The notes beneath the pieces are model-generated. The model saw only the letters and a program-made list of their open reading frames with translations, ran no database searches and was not told the origin of the DNA. Below, piece by piece: positions 1 through 11,763 of a stretch of 64,000 nt of DNA (the first letter of the stretch is position 1; each line of letters starts with the position of its first letter). Both the position numbers and the translations under genes were made by a program. The stretch is from Vitis vinifera (Eukaryota; Streptophyta; Magnoliopsida; Vitales; Vitaceae). The stretch lies in the NCBI RefSeq assembly GCF_030704535.1, contig NC_081820.1:25662001-25726000 (forward strand), given 5' to 3'.

Positions 1-1291
1 TAAGAAATATTGTATGAAAATATATATGCTATTTTGAAAAAAATAATCAAAATCCTTTCTTAATTTTTTGTGTTCTAAAAATTATGAGTGCTTTATTCAT
101 AGGAAAGAGTTACAAAATAATAAGGCTTTTTATTTGGGAAGTGTTTTAAAAATTAGTTTTGAAAAATATTTTGATATTTCGTAACAAAAAAAAAAAGTAT
201 GTCGAAAATGTTTTTAATTTATTTTATATGTTTTTAAAAATAAGTTTTATCTATAATACTTTATTTTTAATCATTATTTGTATTTGTATAATTATTTTTT
301 AAAATATTTTTTTTAAAAAAGTGAAAATAATTAAAAGATATTATAAAAAAAAAATCATATTCTCTAATTTTTAAGAACATAAATATGTTTTATATTTTTT
401 GGTTGGTGAAACAATAGATCGTATTTGACAACTATTTTTTAAAATACTTTTTATTTTCTAAAACAAAAAAAAAGAAAAAAAATTTAGATTCTATTTTAAT
501 AGCTATTTTTAAAAACTTCAATAAAAAAAAAAGAAAGTAATAGACAATCAAGAAACAGAAAACAGTTTTCTATTATTAGAAATATTTAGTTATTTTAAGT
601 TGTTTTGAAAGACTATTTTAAAAAATAATTATATAAATATGAAAAATGATTAAAAATAAAATATTATATATAAAAATTATTTTAAAACATATTTAAAAAT
701 ATAGAAAACAGATTAAGAATATTTTGATTCTCAAATAGATTTCAACATAATTCCAAAACAAATCAATCACAAATGTTCCCAATCAACCACAATGGTTCAA
801 TTTATTATACATAATAGGGTTTTGCAGATGAAGTCAAACATCCTACTTTTACAAGGATGCAGCAGATATCAACTATACAGATCACTTACATTCATATATA
901 AGCACTTTTATTCTGTTTATATGATATCAAAACAATAAAAAATGTCTTAGGCTCTGGGCTGAAAGCAAGTTTACCTAAATCCAACCAGAGAGGCTCCTTT
1001 TTGAAGAGACTTTTCATAGAATCTGAGAGAACCCTTTTGAGCTTTAAGCTTGAAAGAAATCAATCCATGCATTGCTTCTGAGTTTGTGAAAGAAGATTCC
1101 TTCATATTGAATCTACCGTACCCCAAGCAACCTCTTCAGATTCGTCAATGTTCAACTCAATCATTCCCAGTGCCAACAAGTTCGTGAGACTGGCGTTTAG
1201 GCAATGGCCCTGCCTTGAACATAGAACTTGTGTCGGTAGATTTCATCGTCTGTACTCGGTTCCATGTAGATTATCATTTCCATGTAGGTTA
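1..1291. other. AT-rich intergenic DNA and 3' flank of the PPR gene
   Basis: Positions 1-780 are strongly AT-rich with many A and T runs, and I see no gene there. From about 781 base composition becomes more mixed. This part probably holds the 3' untranslated region of the minus-strand PPR gene that ends at 1292, because it lies directly downstream of the stop codon. No polyadenylation site could be fixed with confidence. Confidence 0.5.
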
Positions 1292-3868
1292 TCACCAGTA
1301 ATCGTTACAAGAGCACACCCCATTCTTTATATGATGAAACCGGTTAGAGTCCCTTACTACTATTTCTCTCCCTGTTGCCATTGAAATGTACTTTATTGCA
1401 GTATGGCAATCGCCACAGACGCGAAGATTCTTAAATATCCTGATGGGTTTCGACTGGCTTGTGCTTATAAGCCCAAATGCCACTGCTATTTTCTCACTGT
1501 GTTGGAACAAGAATTGCTCCTTTTGTTCTTCTTCTATGTCGTGAAGAACAAAGTCTGTGTCAGGGATGTAACCCATCTCCTTTATTTTGGAAGCCAGTTG
1601 GTCCAGTTCTTGATAAATCTGCCAGGCTTGAGGGTGGGAAGTCTCCCCTACATGGAACCTGTGCACCCTATTTTCTACCTCAATCCAACTACAGCCAGCT
1701 TCTTTGATCAAATTACGCTCTTTCATACTTTTTCTGATCTTCACTACGTCTTTCCACTGACCTGCTGAAGCATGCAAGTTTGACAGTAAGATATATGCTG
1801 CTGGGTCATCTGGTTCCTGCTCAAGAATCATCTCTGCAGCATGTCTTCCAAGCTCTGTATTACCATGAACACGGCAGGCTCCAAGCAGTGTTCGCCAAAC
1901 CAGAGCATCAGCCATGAGGGGCATTGAGTTAATGAACTCCATGGCTTCTACAAGAAGTCCAGACCGGCCTAGTAAATCAACCATACATGCATAATGCTCC
2001 ATTCTTGGGACAATTCCATGTTCTTTGTACATTGAATTGAAGTGTTTCTGTCCCTCAGAGATCATACCAACATGGCTACAAGCTGATAATACGGCAACAT
2101 AGGTGATCTCATTCGGCTTTGTCCCTGTCTCAAGCATTTTATGGAACATTTCCAAAGCTCTGGTTGCAAATCCATGTTTTGCAAAACCTGTGATCATTGA
2201 AGTCCAAGATATCACATTCCGATCTTCCATCTCATTAAAAACTTGAAAAGCAGCTTCAATGTTACCACACCTAGAATACATAGAGATCAAAGCATTACAA
2301 ATGCATTGGTTTGACTTGTAGCCTCCCTTCAATAACCGACCATGAATCTGCTCACCTTTGCCCATTGCACCTATACTTGCAGCCCCACTCAACAAGCTAG
2401 CAAATGTAAAAGCACTGATACCAATACCAGTATCTGCGATCTCATTAAAGAGTAGAAAAGCTTCTTCAGACTTCAAGTTCTTGGCATACCCATCAACAAT
2501 TGCATTGTAAGAAACCAAATTCTTCTCAAAGAGAATATCAAAAGCTTTTCGGGCATCTTCCATTCTTCCACTCCTAGCATACATGCTAATAAGAGAATTC
2601 CCCACACAATTCACTGATGCTATGCCCAGTTTCACTGCATAGCTGTACACCTGCTCACCTGTATATGGATCAGAAAGGTTTCCACATGCCTTGAGAACAC
2701 TTGAAAATGAGAAATGATTAGGCCGTATATGACCGGATATCATCTTGCAGAAAAGTTCAATAGCTTCCTTATCACACTCTCCACTTTGCACATACGCTGT
2801 GATAATTGCAGTCCAAGACATAACATTATGCTCAGGCATCTGCTCAAATACCTTCCTCGAATCATCCACTGACCCATCTGCTGCACACTTTGCATACATG
2901 TCCACCAAGCTACAACCAACACAAACATCCAATGCCAATCCTAAACGTATTACTCGTGAATGCAATTGCTTTCCTAGTGCTAACAATCCTAATTCTGTAC
3001 AAGCAGAAAGGACACTACTATATGTAAAACGGTCCGGTACATAACCACTCAATTCCATATCTAAAAACAAATCAATTGCATCTCTTGCACAACCTAATTG
3101 CGCAAATCTAGTTATCATTAAAGTCCAAGTAACCAAATTTCTTTCAGGCATTTTGTCAAACACCTTATAAGCTGAGCCCAAATCACCACTACCCTTCACA
3201 AACATATCAATCAATTCGCACCCAACACAGACATCAGCCTCAAGGTACCCGGTTTTCACCACAAACCCATAAATTATCTCCCCAACCCAGGCGTAATTGG
3301 CGTTTGAACAAGCCCGAATCACGGCCGCAAAGCAATACTCATTCGGGTAAAACCCCAATTCAAGCATATCAAGAAATGTCCAAATTGCTTGCCACTCCAT
3401 ACTGTTATTCGCAAAACATGAGACCATCGCACTCCATGAAACCAAGTCTCTCTTATTTCCCATTCCCTCAAAAATCAACCTAGCGGTTTCGGTGTCGCCA
3501 CATTTTGAGTACAAGCTGATCAGAGTGTTCAACACAACCGAGTCGAGCTCGAGTCCAGACTGCATTAGCTTCCGGTGGACGAGTTTCCCGAGTTGGAAGT
3601 TGCGGAATCGGATGCAGGACTTGAGGAGGATGGAGTAGGTGGTGAGATCTGGTGGGGCGTTTTGCTGGGTCATGAGATCAAGGGTGGAGAATGCATGGTG
3701 GAGGCGGCCCACGTCGAGTTGGCGGATCAGACGGTTCTTGAGGGGCTCGAAGTTGGGGTTTTTGAGGGAGAGGGAGGAGGGGATAATGTTTTGGCGGGAA
3801 GGGTTTAGGGTTTTGGAAGAAGGTGGGAGGAGGGGTTGGGCGGGAGAGAGAAGAGAGAGAGTTATCAT
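1292..3868 (-). CDS. PPR protein, PLS class with E and DYW domains (EMB2261-like)
   Basis: Intronless 858-residue pentatricopeptide-repeat protein. A Ser/Pro-rich N-terminus (about residues 1-45) looks like an organelle transit peptide. Tandem P, L and S repeats fill about residues 50-650, with recurrent motifs such as SLVDMYAKC and VVSW/LVSW. The E/E+ region follows, and the protein ends in a DYW cytidine-deaminase domain with HSE at about 790-792, CGDC at about 818-821 and the terminal residues DYW. These are the zinc and catalytic ligands, all present. The family performs site-specific C-to-U editing of chloroplast or mitochondrial RNA. Length and layout match Arabidopsis EMB2261 (At3g49170), an essential gene; that orthology is from recognition, not a search. 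The start at 3868 precedes the transit-like segment, and its 5' flank is duplicated near 23.1 kb. A broken partial copy lies at 21889-23091. Confidence 0.93.
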   Translation of the reverse strand: MITLSLLSPAQPLLPPSSKTLNPSRQNIIPSSLSLKNPNFEPLKNRLIRQLDVGRLHHAFSTLDLMTQQNAPPDLTTYSILLKSCIRFRNFQLGKLVHRKLMQSGLELDSVVLNTLISLYSKCGDTETARLIFEGMGNKRDLVSWSAMVSCFANNSMEWQAIWTFLDMLELGFYPNEYCFAAVIRACSNANYAWVGEIIYGFVVKTGYLEADVCVGCELIDMFVKGSGDLGSAYKVFDKMPERNLVTWTLMITRFAQLGCARDAIDLFLDMELSGYVPDRFTYSSVLSACTELGLLALGKQLHSRVIRLGLALDVCVGCSLVDMYAKCAADGSVDDSRKVFEQMPEHNVMSWTAIITAYVQSGECDKEAIELFCKMISGHIRPNHFSFSSVLKACGNLSDPYTGEQVYSYAVKLGIASVNCVGNSLISMYARSGRMEDARKAFDILFEKNLVSYNAIVDGYAKNLKSEEAFLLFNEIADTGIGISAFTFASLLSGAASIGAMGKGEQIHGRLLKGGYKSNQCICNALISMYSRCGNIEAAFQVFNEMEDRNVISWTSMITGFAKHGFATRALEMFHKMLETGTKPNEITYVAVLSACSHVGMISEGQKHFNSMYKEHGIVPRMEHYACMVDLLGRSGLLVEAMEFINSMPLMADALVWRTLLGACRVHGNTELGRHAAEMILEQEPDDPAAYILLSNLHASAGQWKDVVKIRKSMKERNLIKEAGCSWIEVENRVHRFHVGETSHPQAWQIYQELDQLASKIKEMGYIPDTDFVLHDIEEEQKEQFLFQHSEKIAVAFGLISTSQSKPIRIFKNLRVCGDCHTAIKYISMATGREIVVRDSNRFHHIKNGVCSCNDYW

Positions 3869-4650
3869 GGTCTTCCCCTAACGGCTAGTTTGAGAGAAAT
3901 GAAGTTGTTCAACGCTTCAAGCTCATAAAGGAGGGAGTGTTTGGTTTTGTACGTGAAGTTTCATACAAAAAGGATTTTTGAGAAACTGTTGGATTAATTT
4001 TTGGGCAGGGGTGGAAAATTTTATTTCGATTATCTTCTATTAATTACTATATTAAACCTCGAGGTAACATATTCATTTGCTGTGGTATAAAAAAAGTTAA
4101 AAGGTTTTTTTTTAAAATTGTTTTTATCAAATATAAAAATTAAAATTTCAAATTTATGGTAATTTATAAGAAATTAAGAGTGTATTTGAGAATATTTTTA
4201 AAATTAGTTTTTCAAATTCAAAAACATGTTTCGTTATTATTATTATTATTATTTTTTGATAAAAAATAGTTTTTGAGAAATAATAATAAAATTAAATTTA
4301 TTTTTTGAAAGTTATGGACAACTTTTATTTTAATAATGAATTAAATTACCTATATTTTATACTATTTGAATGAGAAATGAATTTATGATAAATTAGCAAA
4401 TATGTCATCAAGAAATAAATTTTTTTCATGTTTCTTAAGAAAATTTAAAATTTTTATTTTTATGAATTGTTACTTAAGAATCAAATGTAAAAATTATTTA
4501 ATTTGAATAGAAATTAATCTAAAATAAATCCAAAAACTTCAAAATTGAAACTATAATTTTATCACATAAGGTTATTATTTTTGTCTCATAATTTATCCAA
4601 TTTTTAACAAAATTAAATTTCATAAATTGTAATTATTCAGATTTAAAATT
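3869..4650. repeat. 5' flank of the PPR gene, duplicated near 23.1-25.6 kb
   Basis: The bases just upstream of the PPR start match those upstream of the PPR pseudogene (for example ACGGCTAGTTTGAGAGAAAT at both sites). The match resumes at about 4190-4640 against 25200-25640, including a shared block around AGAAATTAATCTAAAAT. The copy near 23.3 kb is interrupted by about 1.9 kb of extra DNA. The block therefore belongs to one segmental duplication covering the gene and its promoter. The PPR promoter must lie here, but no TATA box could be singled out. Confidence 0.7.
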
Positions 4651-7332
4651 TTAGACAAAAAAAACCTTAATATTATATTATCATGTGATTGCCTTCTTAT
4701 GAATTTTCATTTTCTTGTTTATTGCTCACTTGCTTTCCCATGATAAACTACATTTCTTTTTGCCTTGTCTTAATAAATAAAGAAGTGTTTTAGTTATTTG
4801 TTTTAATCTTGAAATAAAATTATTTAGATTTTATGTATTAAGAATCAATGTTTCTGAAATTGATTGATTATACTATTGCTAAAGGACTTAATTTTAATTG
4901 TTTTCAAAAGAATTAATTAGAAAGACCTTCAAGAGGTGTCAATTTTCAAATTTAGAAATATATAACATTGTGAGTAGCAAATGTCGTCAACTAGGATTTT
5001 TTTTTTTTTTTTTTGGATAAAAGGAGATTACGAAACATAATGTTTACAAAGTCGATTGAAAGATGAATCATAATAATCTTTAAAATTAAATTTTGTAACA
5101 TTTTTAAGTTACAATAATTAAAATAAGATAGAAAAACTTGACACACTCAAAAAATGTTTTCTTGTTATTTTTTGGTGAAGAGACGACCATTAATGAATTT
5201 TTTCCACAAAATTTATGGGAAGGAGCAATGTCGAGGAAGATGCATGCCAATTAGAAACAATATTAAACATATGTGTAGTTTGTAATAACAAGCTCTTAAA
5301 GAAATTGTATGAAAAACTTTAGGTCATATTTGTTAACAGTTTTTAAAAATAATTTTTTATTTTTTATTAAAAGAAAAACATGTTTAAATTAGCAAATATG
5401 TCATCAAGAAATATTTAGATTTTTGAGTATTATGGGGTGGTTCATGTATTTAATAAGGATAGAAACAAGGGTAGAAAATCTTGACTGATTCCTTTTGTGA
5501 GTTTTTTTTCCATGGAAAACTAGGCATGAGAAAATTTTCCACAAAATTAATGGGGTAGGAATAATGTCTAGAATGTGCTGACTAGAAAAACTAAACACGA
5601 TGGGGACAAGATAAGTGGTACTATTTTCAAAAGAATTATTTAGAATAACCTTTTAGGAAGGTATCAACAAAGAAACAATAAACATTGTGGGGTAGTTGAT
5701 GTATGTAACTAAAATAGAAAAAGGGTAGAAAAGCTTGACTCATTCCTTTGGTAATTTCTTATTTTCCATGGAAAAACAAGCATTGAAAACGAATGTCTTT
5801 TGTTTTCCATGAGAAGATGAGTGCTATTATTTTCAAAAGAATTATTGAGAAGGACTTTTAGAAAGGTGTCAATATAGAAACATTAAGCATTGTGGGGTAT
5901 TTGACGTATCCTGCAAGAATTGAAAGGAGGGTACATGGGAAAGCTTGATCGATGGTTACATAGTTTTTTATTTTCCTTGGAAAAATTGGCTTTGAAATTT
6001 CTCCACAAAATTTTTGAGAAGGATATGTCAAGGAAGGTCTTAATTAGAAACATTAAACCTTATAGGGTAATTTCTATCGACAAGCTCTTAACCAAATTCA
6101 TATAAAACTTGACTAATTCTATAATGGATGATTTCTTATTTTTCATGAAAAATGGGACTTATTGTCTTCAAAAGAATTAAGGGGAAGGCCCAAATTAATT
6201 AATGGGAAGACCATAAAACTATCAAACATATAGAGGACTGTTTTTTAACTGTAGTTAATGAGGAAATCATAGAAAAGCTTTTAAAGCACTATCTCTCGTG
6301 TGGTTCACAACTATGCTTTTTACTCTAAAAATGGGTGTTTATCCCAAAGAACACAGGTTGTCTTTTAAAGGCAAACTCAAAGCAGGATTTTACTTTGAAG
6401 CTAACTAGCTAAAAAGAGACAATTCCTAGTGGAGTTGGTTGAACATGTCGTTTGCATCCTATTGGTGAGATCAATCAAATAGGAGATGTTTGAAAAGTAT
6501 CATTGTTTCCCTTTTACCTTGTAGTGGTTTTTGCAAGTTCTTCATAGTCATGACTTGTTAGCTATTATTTATGAATTTGAAATATACCTATATAAGTTCG
6601 TCCAAGACTCTTAGGAAGAAGAAACAACAATCCACAATTTATAATCTAGAACAAATGGAATTAGTATTTTAATTCTTTGTTATCTTAAGAGCACATGAGA
6701 TTCACTTCTTCCTAAAGATATCCTATAGTTATCTATCTATTTGGGATGAACTCTACTCTTCTTATATCTTCTCACTTGGGGCTGCAAAGTAACAATCCCT
6801 AGTTGGAACTTAGAGGCTAAGTATTGATTTATGGCAATACTATATCTGAATTATACTGGATTGGAATGCTTCTGAACAATTTATATATTTTATCCTCTTA
6901 ATTTCCTCTTATTATATGGTGAGATAATGTTGGTACCCTAGCTCAAGTGCAGCACATTCAGGTATTGATTACCACTTTTTGATCATTACATTTTTCTTGG
7001 ATTGGCTTCATCCACATCTTTCAACAAGGAAATCATTCACTTAGTCTCTTCAGCAATAATTAAGCTGAGAAAAGTAACCATGACTTGGGATATTTTGTGA
7101 GGAGAAGCTGCTAGCTGTTCTCTTATCCTGTTTTTCCTTGTCTGAATGCCAAGGCACCAATATGAAAAAAGAGAAAAGAGAAGCAGATGTATTCAGTGAA
7201 TTCTCTTTGGCACCTTCTCCGAGCGGGCAAGAATTGATGTGTGACCTAACCCATGAATGTTAGACCCAGGGTGAGGAATTATGAGGTATTATAGATTCCA
7301 TCTTTTCTAGTTTATAGTCCACTAATGCTACG
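4651..7332. other. Intergenic AT-rich DNA with degenerate repeats
   Basis: No gene is visible. Between about 4900 and 6240 a loose set of related segments recurs. Forms of TTTTCAAAAGAATTA followed by AGAAAGGTGTCAA occur near 4906, 5622, 5831 and 6168. Forms of TTCCACAAAATTTATGGGAAGG occur near 5200, 5530 and 5997. Similar words reappear near 16.2-16.6 kb upstream of kinase A, so this may be old promoter or transposon sequence that travelled with the kinase family. From 6240 to 7332 I see nothing recognisable. Confidence 0.45.
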
Positions 7333-7557
7333 TTTGGTTTGGGAAAGTATTAAAGGAAGAAAAAAATGGTAAAAAGAATAATTATCTCATGTTTGATTAT
7401 ATTATGAAAAATATAAAAAAAATATAATTAAATTTAGTTAAAAGTTTATGCATTTTCAAATTATTTAATCTTTATTTAAAAAGTTAAAATAAGTGAAATG
7501 AGTTTAAAAAAATATATAAAAATAATTTATTAACTTTCAATCAAATAGAGATTGAAT
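7333..7557. mobile_element. MITE-like repeat, truncated copy
   Basis: Starts with TTTGGTT and continues with GGAAAGTATTAAAGGAAG, an AT-rich body and AAAATAAGTGAAATGAG. The same order of words occurs in the two copies inside intron 1 of kinase A (14514-14806 and 14954-15270), whose far ends carry AACCAAA or a decayed form. This copy lacks the far end and stops where the kinase pseudogene begins. The superfamily is not determined. Confidence 0.4.
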
Positions 7558-8574
7558 TTTTTTTGGAAGAATGCACGACTCTCTCAAGCCTTCAAGATAT
7601 TCTTATGTTGATATTAAGAGGATTATGAATCAATTTAAGGACAAATTGGGTGAAGGATGTTATGGAACTGTATCTAAAGGGAAGTTTTTTTTATGAAGTT
7701 CTTGTTGTCAAGATCCTTTAACAATTTCAAGGGAAATGGGGAAGAATTCATTAATAAAATGAGAGAAATGAACAAAGTTCACCATATTAATATTGTTTGC
7801 TTAGTTGGTTTTAGTGCTGATGGATTTTGCCGTGCCCTTGTTTATGAGTTCTTACCTAATGGATCTTTAGAGAATTTTATATTTTCAACAACTATTAAAA
7901 ATTGCTTACTTGGTTGGGAGAAACTTTAAGATATTGCTCTAGGCATGACCAAAGGTATTGAGTATTTCCACCAAGGTTGTTATCAAAGAAGCATCCATTT
8001 TGATATCAAGTCTCATCATATTTTAGTGGATTATAACTTCAATCCAAAGGTATCCAATTTTGGCCTAGCAAAATTATATTCTAAGGGGGAAATTGCAGTT
8101 TTTATGAATGAAGCTAGAGGGATTGTGGGTTATATTGCACTGGAAGTATCATCTAGAAATTTGGAGAATGTTTCCTACAAGTTAGATGTTTATAGTTTGG
8201 AATGTTGTTGCTTGAAATTGTAGGAGGAAAAAAAAATGTTGATGTGACAATGAAAAACACTAGCCAAGTATACTTTCCAAAATAGATCTAAAATTGTTTG
8301 AATAAAGGAGAAGAGTTGTAGATTTGGGTTGAGGAAGATGAAGATGCTAACATAGCAAAGAAATTAACAATTGTGAGACTTTGGTGTATTCAGTGGTATC
8401 TAGTGAATCTTCCTACTGTGAAACTTGTGGTTCAAATGTTAGAATAGGAAGGTAGGAGACAAGTTAGCCATGTTGCCTAATCTTTTCACCTACATGAATC
8501 CAATGAGAACAAATGCAAGCTAGCCTAGTAGATCTCTTCAACAAGAACTAACAATGATCTTAGAACTAGAGTGA
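7558..8574 (+). pseudogene. LRK10-like receptor kinase pseudogene (kinase exon only)
   Basis: Translations in shifting frames match the cytoplasmic part of kinases A and D: the juxtamembrane segment KPSRYSY, the glycine loop (GEGCYGT), lysine motif VVKIL, a helix-C region, the catalytic loop as HFDIKSHHI, a decayed DFG (SNFGLAKL) and a decayed APE. The C-terminal LWCIQW segment and tail follow, and homology ends at the family stop near 8572-8574. There is a 2-base insertion at about 7570, a frameshift after the glycine loop, a stop at about 7927-7929, a frameshift near 8205 and further stops. No ectodomain or membrane exon is visible upstream. It is nearest to the A/D subtype by its ending (ELTMILELE). 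Confidence 0.88.
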
Positions 8575-9149
8575 AAAAAAACCTAGTATTTTTTATTTTG
8601 TATAGTGTCGGATACAATGGAACAACACAATCTTTTAAGTTTCTTCATTTCTTTTTTATATTTTCTAGCCCATTTCTCCATTTTGTGCTAATTTATATTC
8701 TCCTTGTTTCTTTTTTGGACTACTTCCTATTCTAAATTTTTTCCCCTTTCATTTTCTATTTCCCAAATTTGGATGGCAAAAACAATGTCATTTTGTATCT
8801 CAAATTTTCACCACTTTCTGGTTTTGCCTTTGAGAAGGTCTCTTCATTAAAGACAAGAGTGCCAGATTGAAATACCTTGTGTCTTGTCTCTTTGAAAAAA
8901 ATGATTAAGGAGTCTTGACATACATACAATATGAAATAATATTGAGATATGTGTTAGGACAAAGAGTCTACATTGTAAGTTAATAATTTTGTTTCATTTT
9001 ATTTTTTGGCTTATGAAATTTTTTTAGTAGTGACTTACTCTTTATTGAAGATTCAAGATTGTTATTCGCTTAATTGAAAAGTCACATGCAAGTTTAAAAA
9101 GATAGGTGTTTAAAGATTTAAATTTGATTGATATATTTTTTGTGAATTA
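8575..9149. other. Intergenic, nothing recognised
   Basis: AT-rich 3' flank of the kinase pseudogene. A sequence TGTTAGGACAAAGAG near 8951 could be the start of an LTR, but no matching end or target duplication was found. Confidence 0.4.
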
Positions 9150-9835
9150 AAATGCTTAATTTATTATTTTGGCAAAATAGGAGACACTCGAGTGTTGGAA
9201 ACAACACTCAAGCGTTGAAACTACTTAAGCACTTATCCAACACTCAAGTGCCCGAGTCACTTGAGCGGTGGGTAAGTACACTAGCTCGATCATCCTGAAT
9301 TTGCCAGAATATGATAAAATATTTTTTTTGGAAATTCACAAATATTGCATTTGAAAAACTTGGGATATTGATCTCCTAAGGCCTAGAGGCCTATATAAAC
9401 CCTTTTAGGGTTGGACACTTATAAAAGAATTAAACCTAACTTGCCTAACCATTTCCAATCTCTCATGGAAGATTCAAAGTATTGAATTTAGAGTTGTTGG
9501 AAGACTTGCATCATTTCAACGAGGTTGAGAAGAATTCACAAGAGCAATTGGAGATTCTTGCGTCGCAGACGTGGATAAAGTTGTAGGTTCTGGAGAGTAA
9601 ATCTTTAGAGTAAACCAGTTAGATAATTTAGTATGACTTGATCTCATATAGTGGATTTAGATTTAAGGTTTTAAACCCCGTGGTTTTTTATTTTCATAGT
9701 AGTGTGGGGGTTTTCCATGCAAAAAATTCATACGTCCCTGACATATTGATTTGATTTTGGATATTTTGTTTATATAAAAGTTTATACTCTTTTTTTCCCC
9801 ACAAAAATTTATTACTTTCCTGGATTACATCAACA
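9150..9835 (+). mobile_element. LTR-like remnant, probably Copia
   Basis: The segment has features usual in Copia LTRs on the plus strand: an inverted-repeat-like part (CACTCGAGTGTTGGAAACAA), GGCCTATATAAACCC as a TATA region near 9390, and a T-rich tail with GGGGGTTTTCCATGCAAAAA near 9707-9725. A Copia reverse-transcriptase fragment lies 0.6 kb downstream on the same strand. The boundaries are not defined and no second LTR was found. Confidence 0.4.
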
Positions 9836-10449
9836 ACCATATCTAGCTAAATGTAGATCTTGACAACAATGGAATTAAGTCATTAAGGAATAGTTTAGAT
9901 ACGCTTGTTATTTTTTTTTTTGAAAACAAAAAATGATAGTAGTTGATGATTTTAAAAAATTGAGATATTAAAAAAATTTTAGTATCTCAAATTTTAAAAA
10001 TTCTAAAAATAATTTTTAAAGATATAAGGTAAGTTCATACTTTTTATGTAAAAGTTACTATATTTATTCCTATTTTTAAAAGTAGATTATGGAAAATGTT
10101 TCCAAATAAGCACTAAGTTATTAATTTAATCCAACATGAACTCTCATCCTTCTAAAAAATAAGGCCTTATAAATTTTATTCAAAATCTTAAACTGCTAAG
10201 TAATGAATTAGTAATATAAATTATATAGACTGAATTGAGTTTTCAACACATCCTCTGATTTGGATTCTTAACACAAATCCTTCAAATAGGACAACTTTGT
10301 TGAACCTTGTCTCGATATTTAGTCCTTGAAAATGATTAGGTAACTAGTACTTTTCATGAACTTTGTCATTAGTCAAGAACCCATTTTCCTTCACAATGGT
10401 TACATTATTTTCATTGTTTTCTCTTGAAAATTTTATCTATTTATGAGCG
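9836..10449. other. Intergenic, probably decayed Copia interior
   Basis: AT-rich DNA without readable frames between an LTR-like segment and a reverse-transcriptase fragment. By position it may be the degraded interior of the same element, but the sequence itself does not show this. Confidence 0.3.
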
Positions 10450-10700
10450 CAAGTCATATCATGACAAATCCTCATTAGCCAAAGGAAATGGACAAAGAAA
10501 TAGAGGCATTGAACAAGAGTTAAACATATGAGGGATCTTTCCATGTTACCTCCTAGAAAATTTATAGTGGGTTGTAAATGAGATTACAAAGGACGAACTC
10601 AATTAGATGGGTCCATTGAGAGGTATAAGGCCAACCTAGTGATAAAGGGATTTACGTAGAAATATGGAGTGGATTATGATGAAACTGTTGGAATCTCTAG
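10450..10700 (+). pseudogene. Copia reverse-transcriptase fragment
   Basis: One plus-strand frame reads a decayed version of the first Copia reverse-transcriptase block: VGCK, then DGSIERYKA, then KGFT and KYGVDYDET, with stop codons replacing expected residues (for example after VGCK and after KGFT). Upstream, DKEIEALN matches the usual linker. The rest of pol is missing, so it is inactive. Confidence 0.72.
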
Positions 10701-10959
10701 GTTGCTCCATACCAAACCTTAGACTGTTGAAGTGCACGCAAAACTAATCCTTCGGCTCAACTGATGTTTCTTTGATATGTCTCAAGAGGACCCCAAGACT
10801 ATCCTTATTTATAAAAGTAGTTTTAAACATAAAAAAACTAGAAGAAAAAGTGAGAAAGCCGAGCATATACAAGGTAGCATATAATTGACTAGTTGGGGAG
10901 CACTTTTAATGCTAATATCAAGTTTAAGATTTGTGATATTTACATTTATTATCATGCAA

Positions 10960-11763
10960 TATATAACCAATGTTTTCAGAACCAGATTGGTCATTGAATC
11001 GGAAAAGTTACCGGTTCACGGTTCACGGTTCATTGGTCGGACCGACGGTCGAACCGATGACGTCATAAATAATTAAATATATAATTTATAAATTATTAAA
11101 ATTTAAAATAATTATAAAAATAAAAATAATAATTTATATATTATTATTTTAAAAAATTTTATTTGAAAATCAGAAAATTGGTTTCAAATTAGAAATAAAT
11201 CAAATTATAATAAAAAGAAACACATTAAATAAAAAACATAAAAAATTTCACCTTCCAGCTACTGCCACTGCTCGGAATGGGTATTACACGGGGGAAATTA
11301 ATGGTGGGTTGGGAGAAGGGGAGGATGGGTGTTTTTGACAGTTGGGGGAGAGTGGGCGAAGGGGCCTTACACAGGGGGTGGTCATGGCGGGAGGAAGGAG
11401 ATTTGCAGCTATCGACCGAAGGAGGAGCTTCCAACCAGTATTGCCGGGGGGAGCTAGTGTCGTAGCGGGGGAGGCTCACAGTTGGTGTCGAGGCACGAGG
11501 GGCGTGACGGTGGCTTCACACTGAAAGAGGGATGGATTGAAGGTTGAAGATGGGAGAAGCATAAAAAAGACGTCGTTTTAACGTTGAAAAAAAAAAAATT
11601 GAACTGTCCGATTTGTCTGGTTAGCTGGTTGGACCACCGGTTTAACCAGTCCGATTCTGGTTTAACATCTTTTCGAGCCAATTGACCAAATTGGACCGGA
11701 ATCGTGACTGGCCGATGGTCGGACCGGCAGGCTCGGTCTGGTTTTTAAAACCATGTATATAAC
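10960..11763. mobile_element. Non-autonomous hAT-like transposon with 8-bp target duplication
   Basis: The element runs 10968-11755 (788 bp) between direct repeats TATATAAC at 10960-10967 and 11756-11763. Its ends are imperfect inverted repeats: CAATGTTTTCAGAACCAG at the left, and the reverse complement of the right end reads CATGGTTTTAAAAACCAG (14 of 18 match). Subterminal DNA on both sides is rich in ACCGGTT and TCGGACCG words. An 8-bp duplication plus a CA...TG end fits the hAT superfamily. No transposase is present. The middle (about 11240-11580) is markedly more G/C-rich than the surroundings and may be captured sequence; I could not identify it. Confidence 0.75.

Noticed and set aside
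1148..3881. Plus-strand open frames opposite the PPR gene
   Set aside because: Antisense shadows of an intact, motif-rich minus-strand gene; the same shadows recur over the pseudogene copy.
8951..9835. Complete solo Copia LTR starting at TGTTAGGAC
   Set aside because: No matching CA end with a 5-bp duplication was found; only an LTR-like remnant is reported.
11225..11681. Protein gene in the G/C-rich core of the hAT-like element
   Set aside because: Frames on both strands are short, Pro/Ser or Gly rich, without domain motifs; kept only as a possible captured piece.
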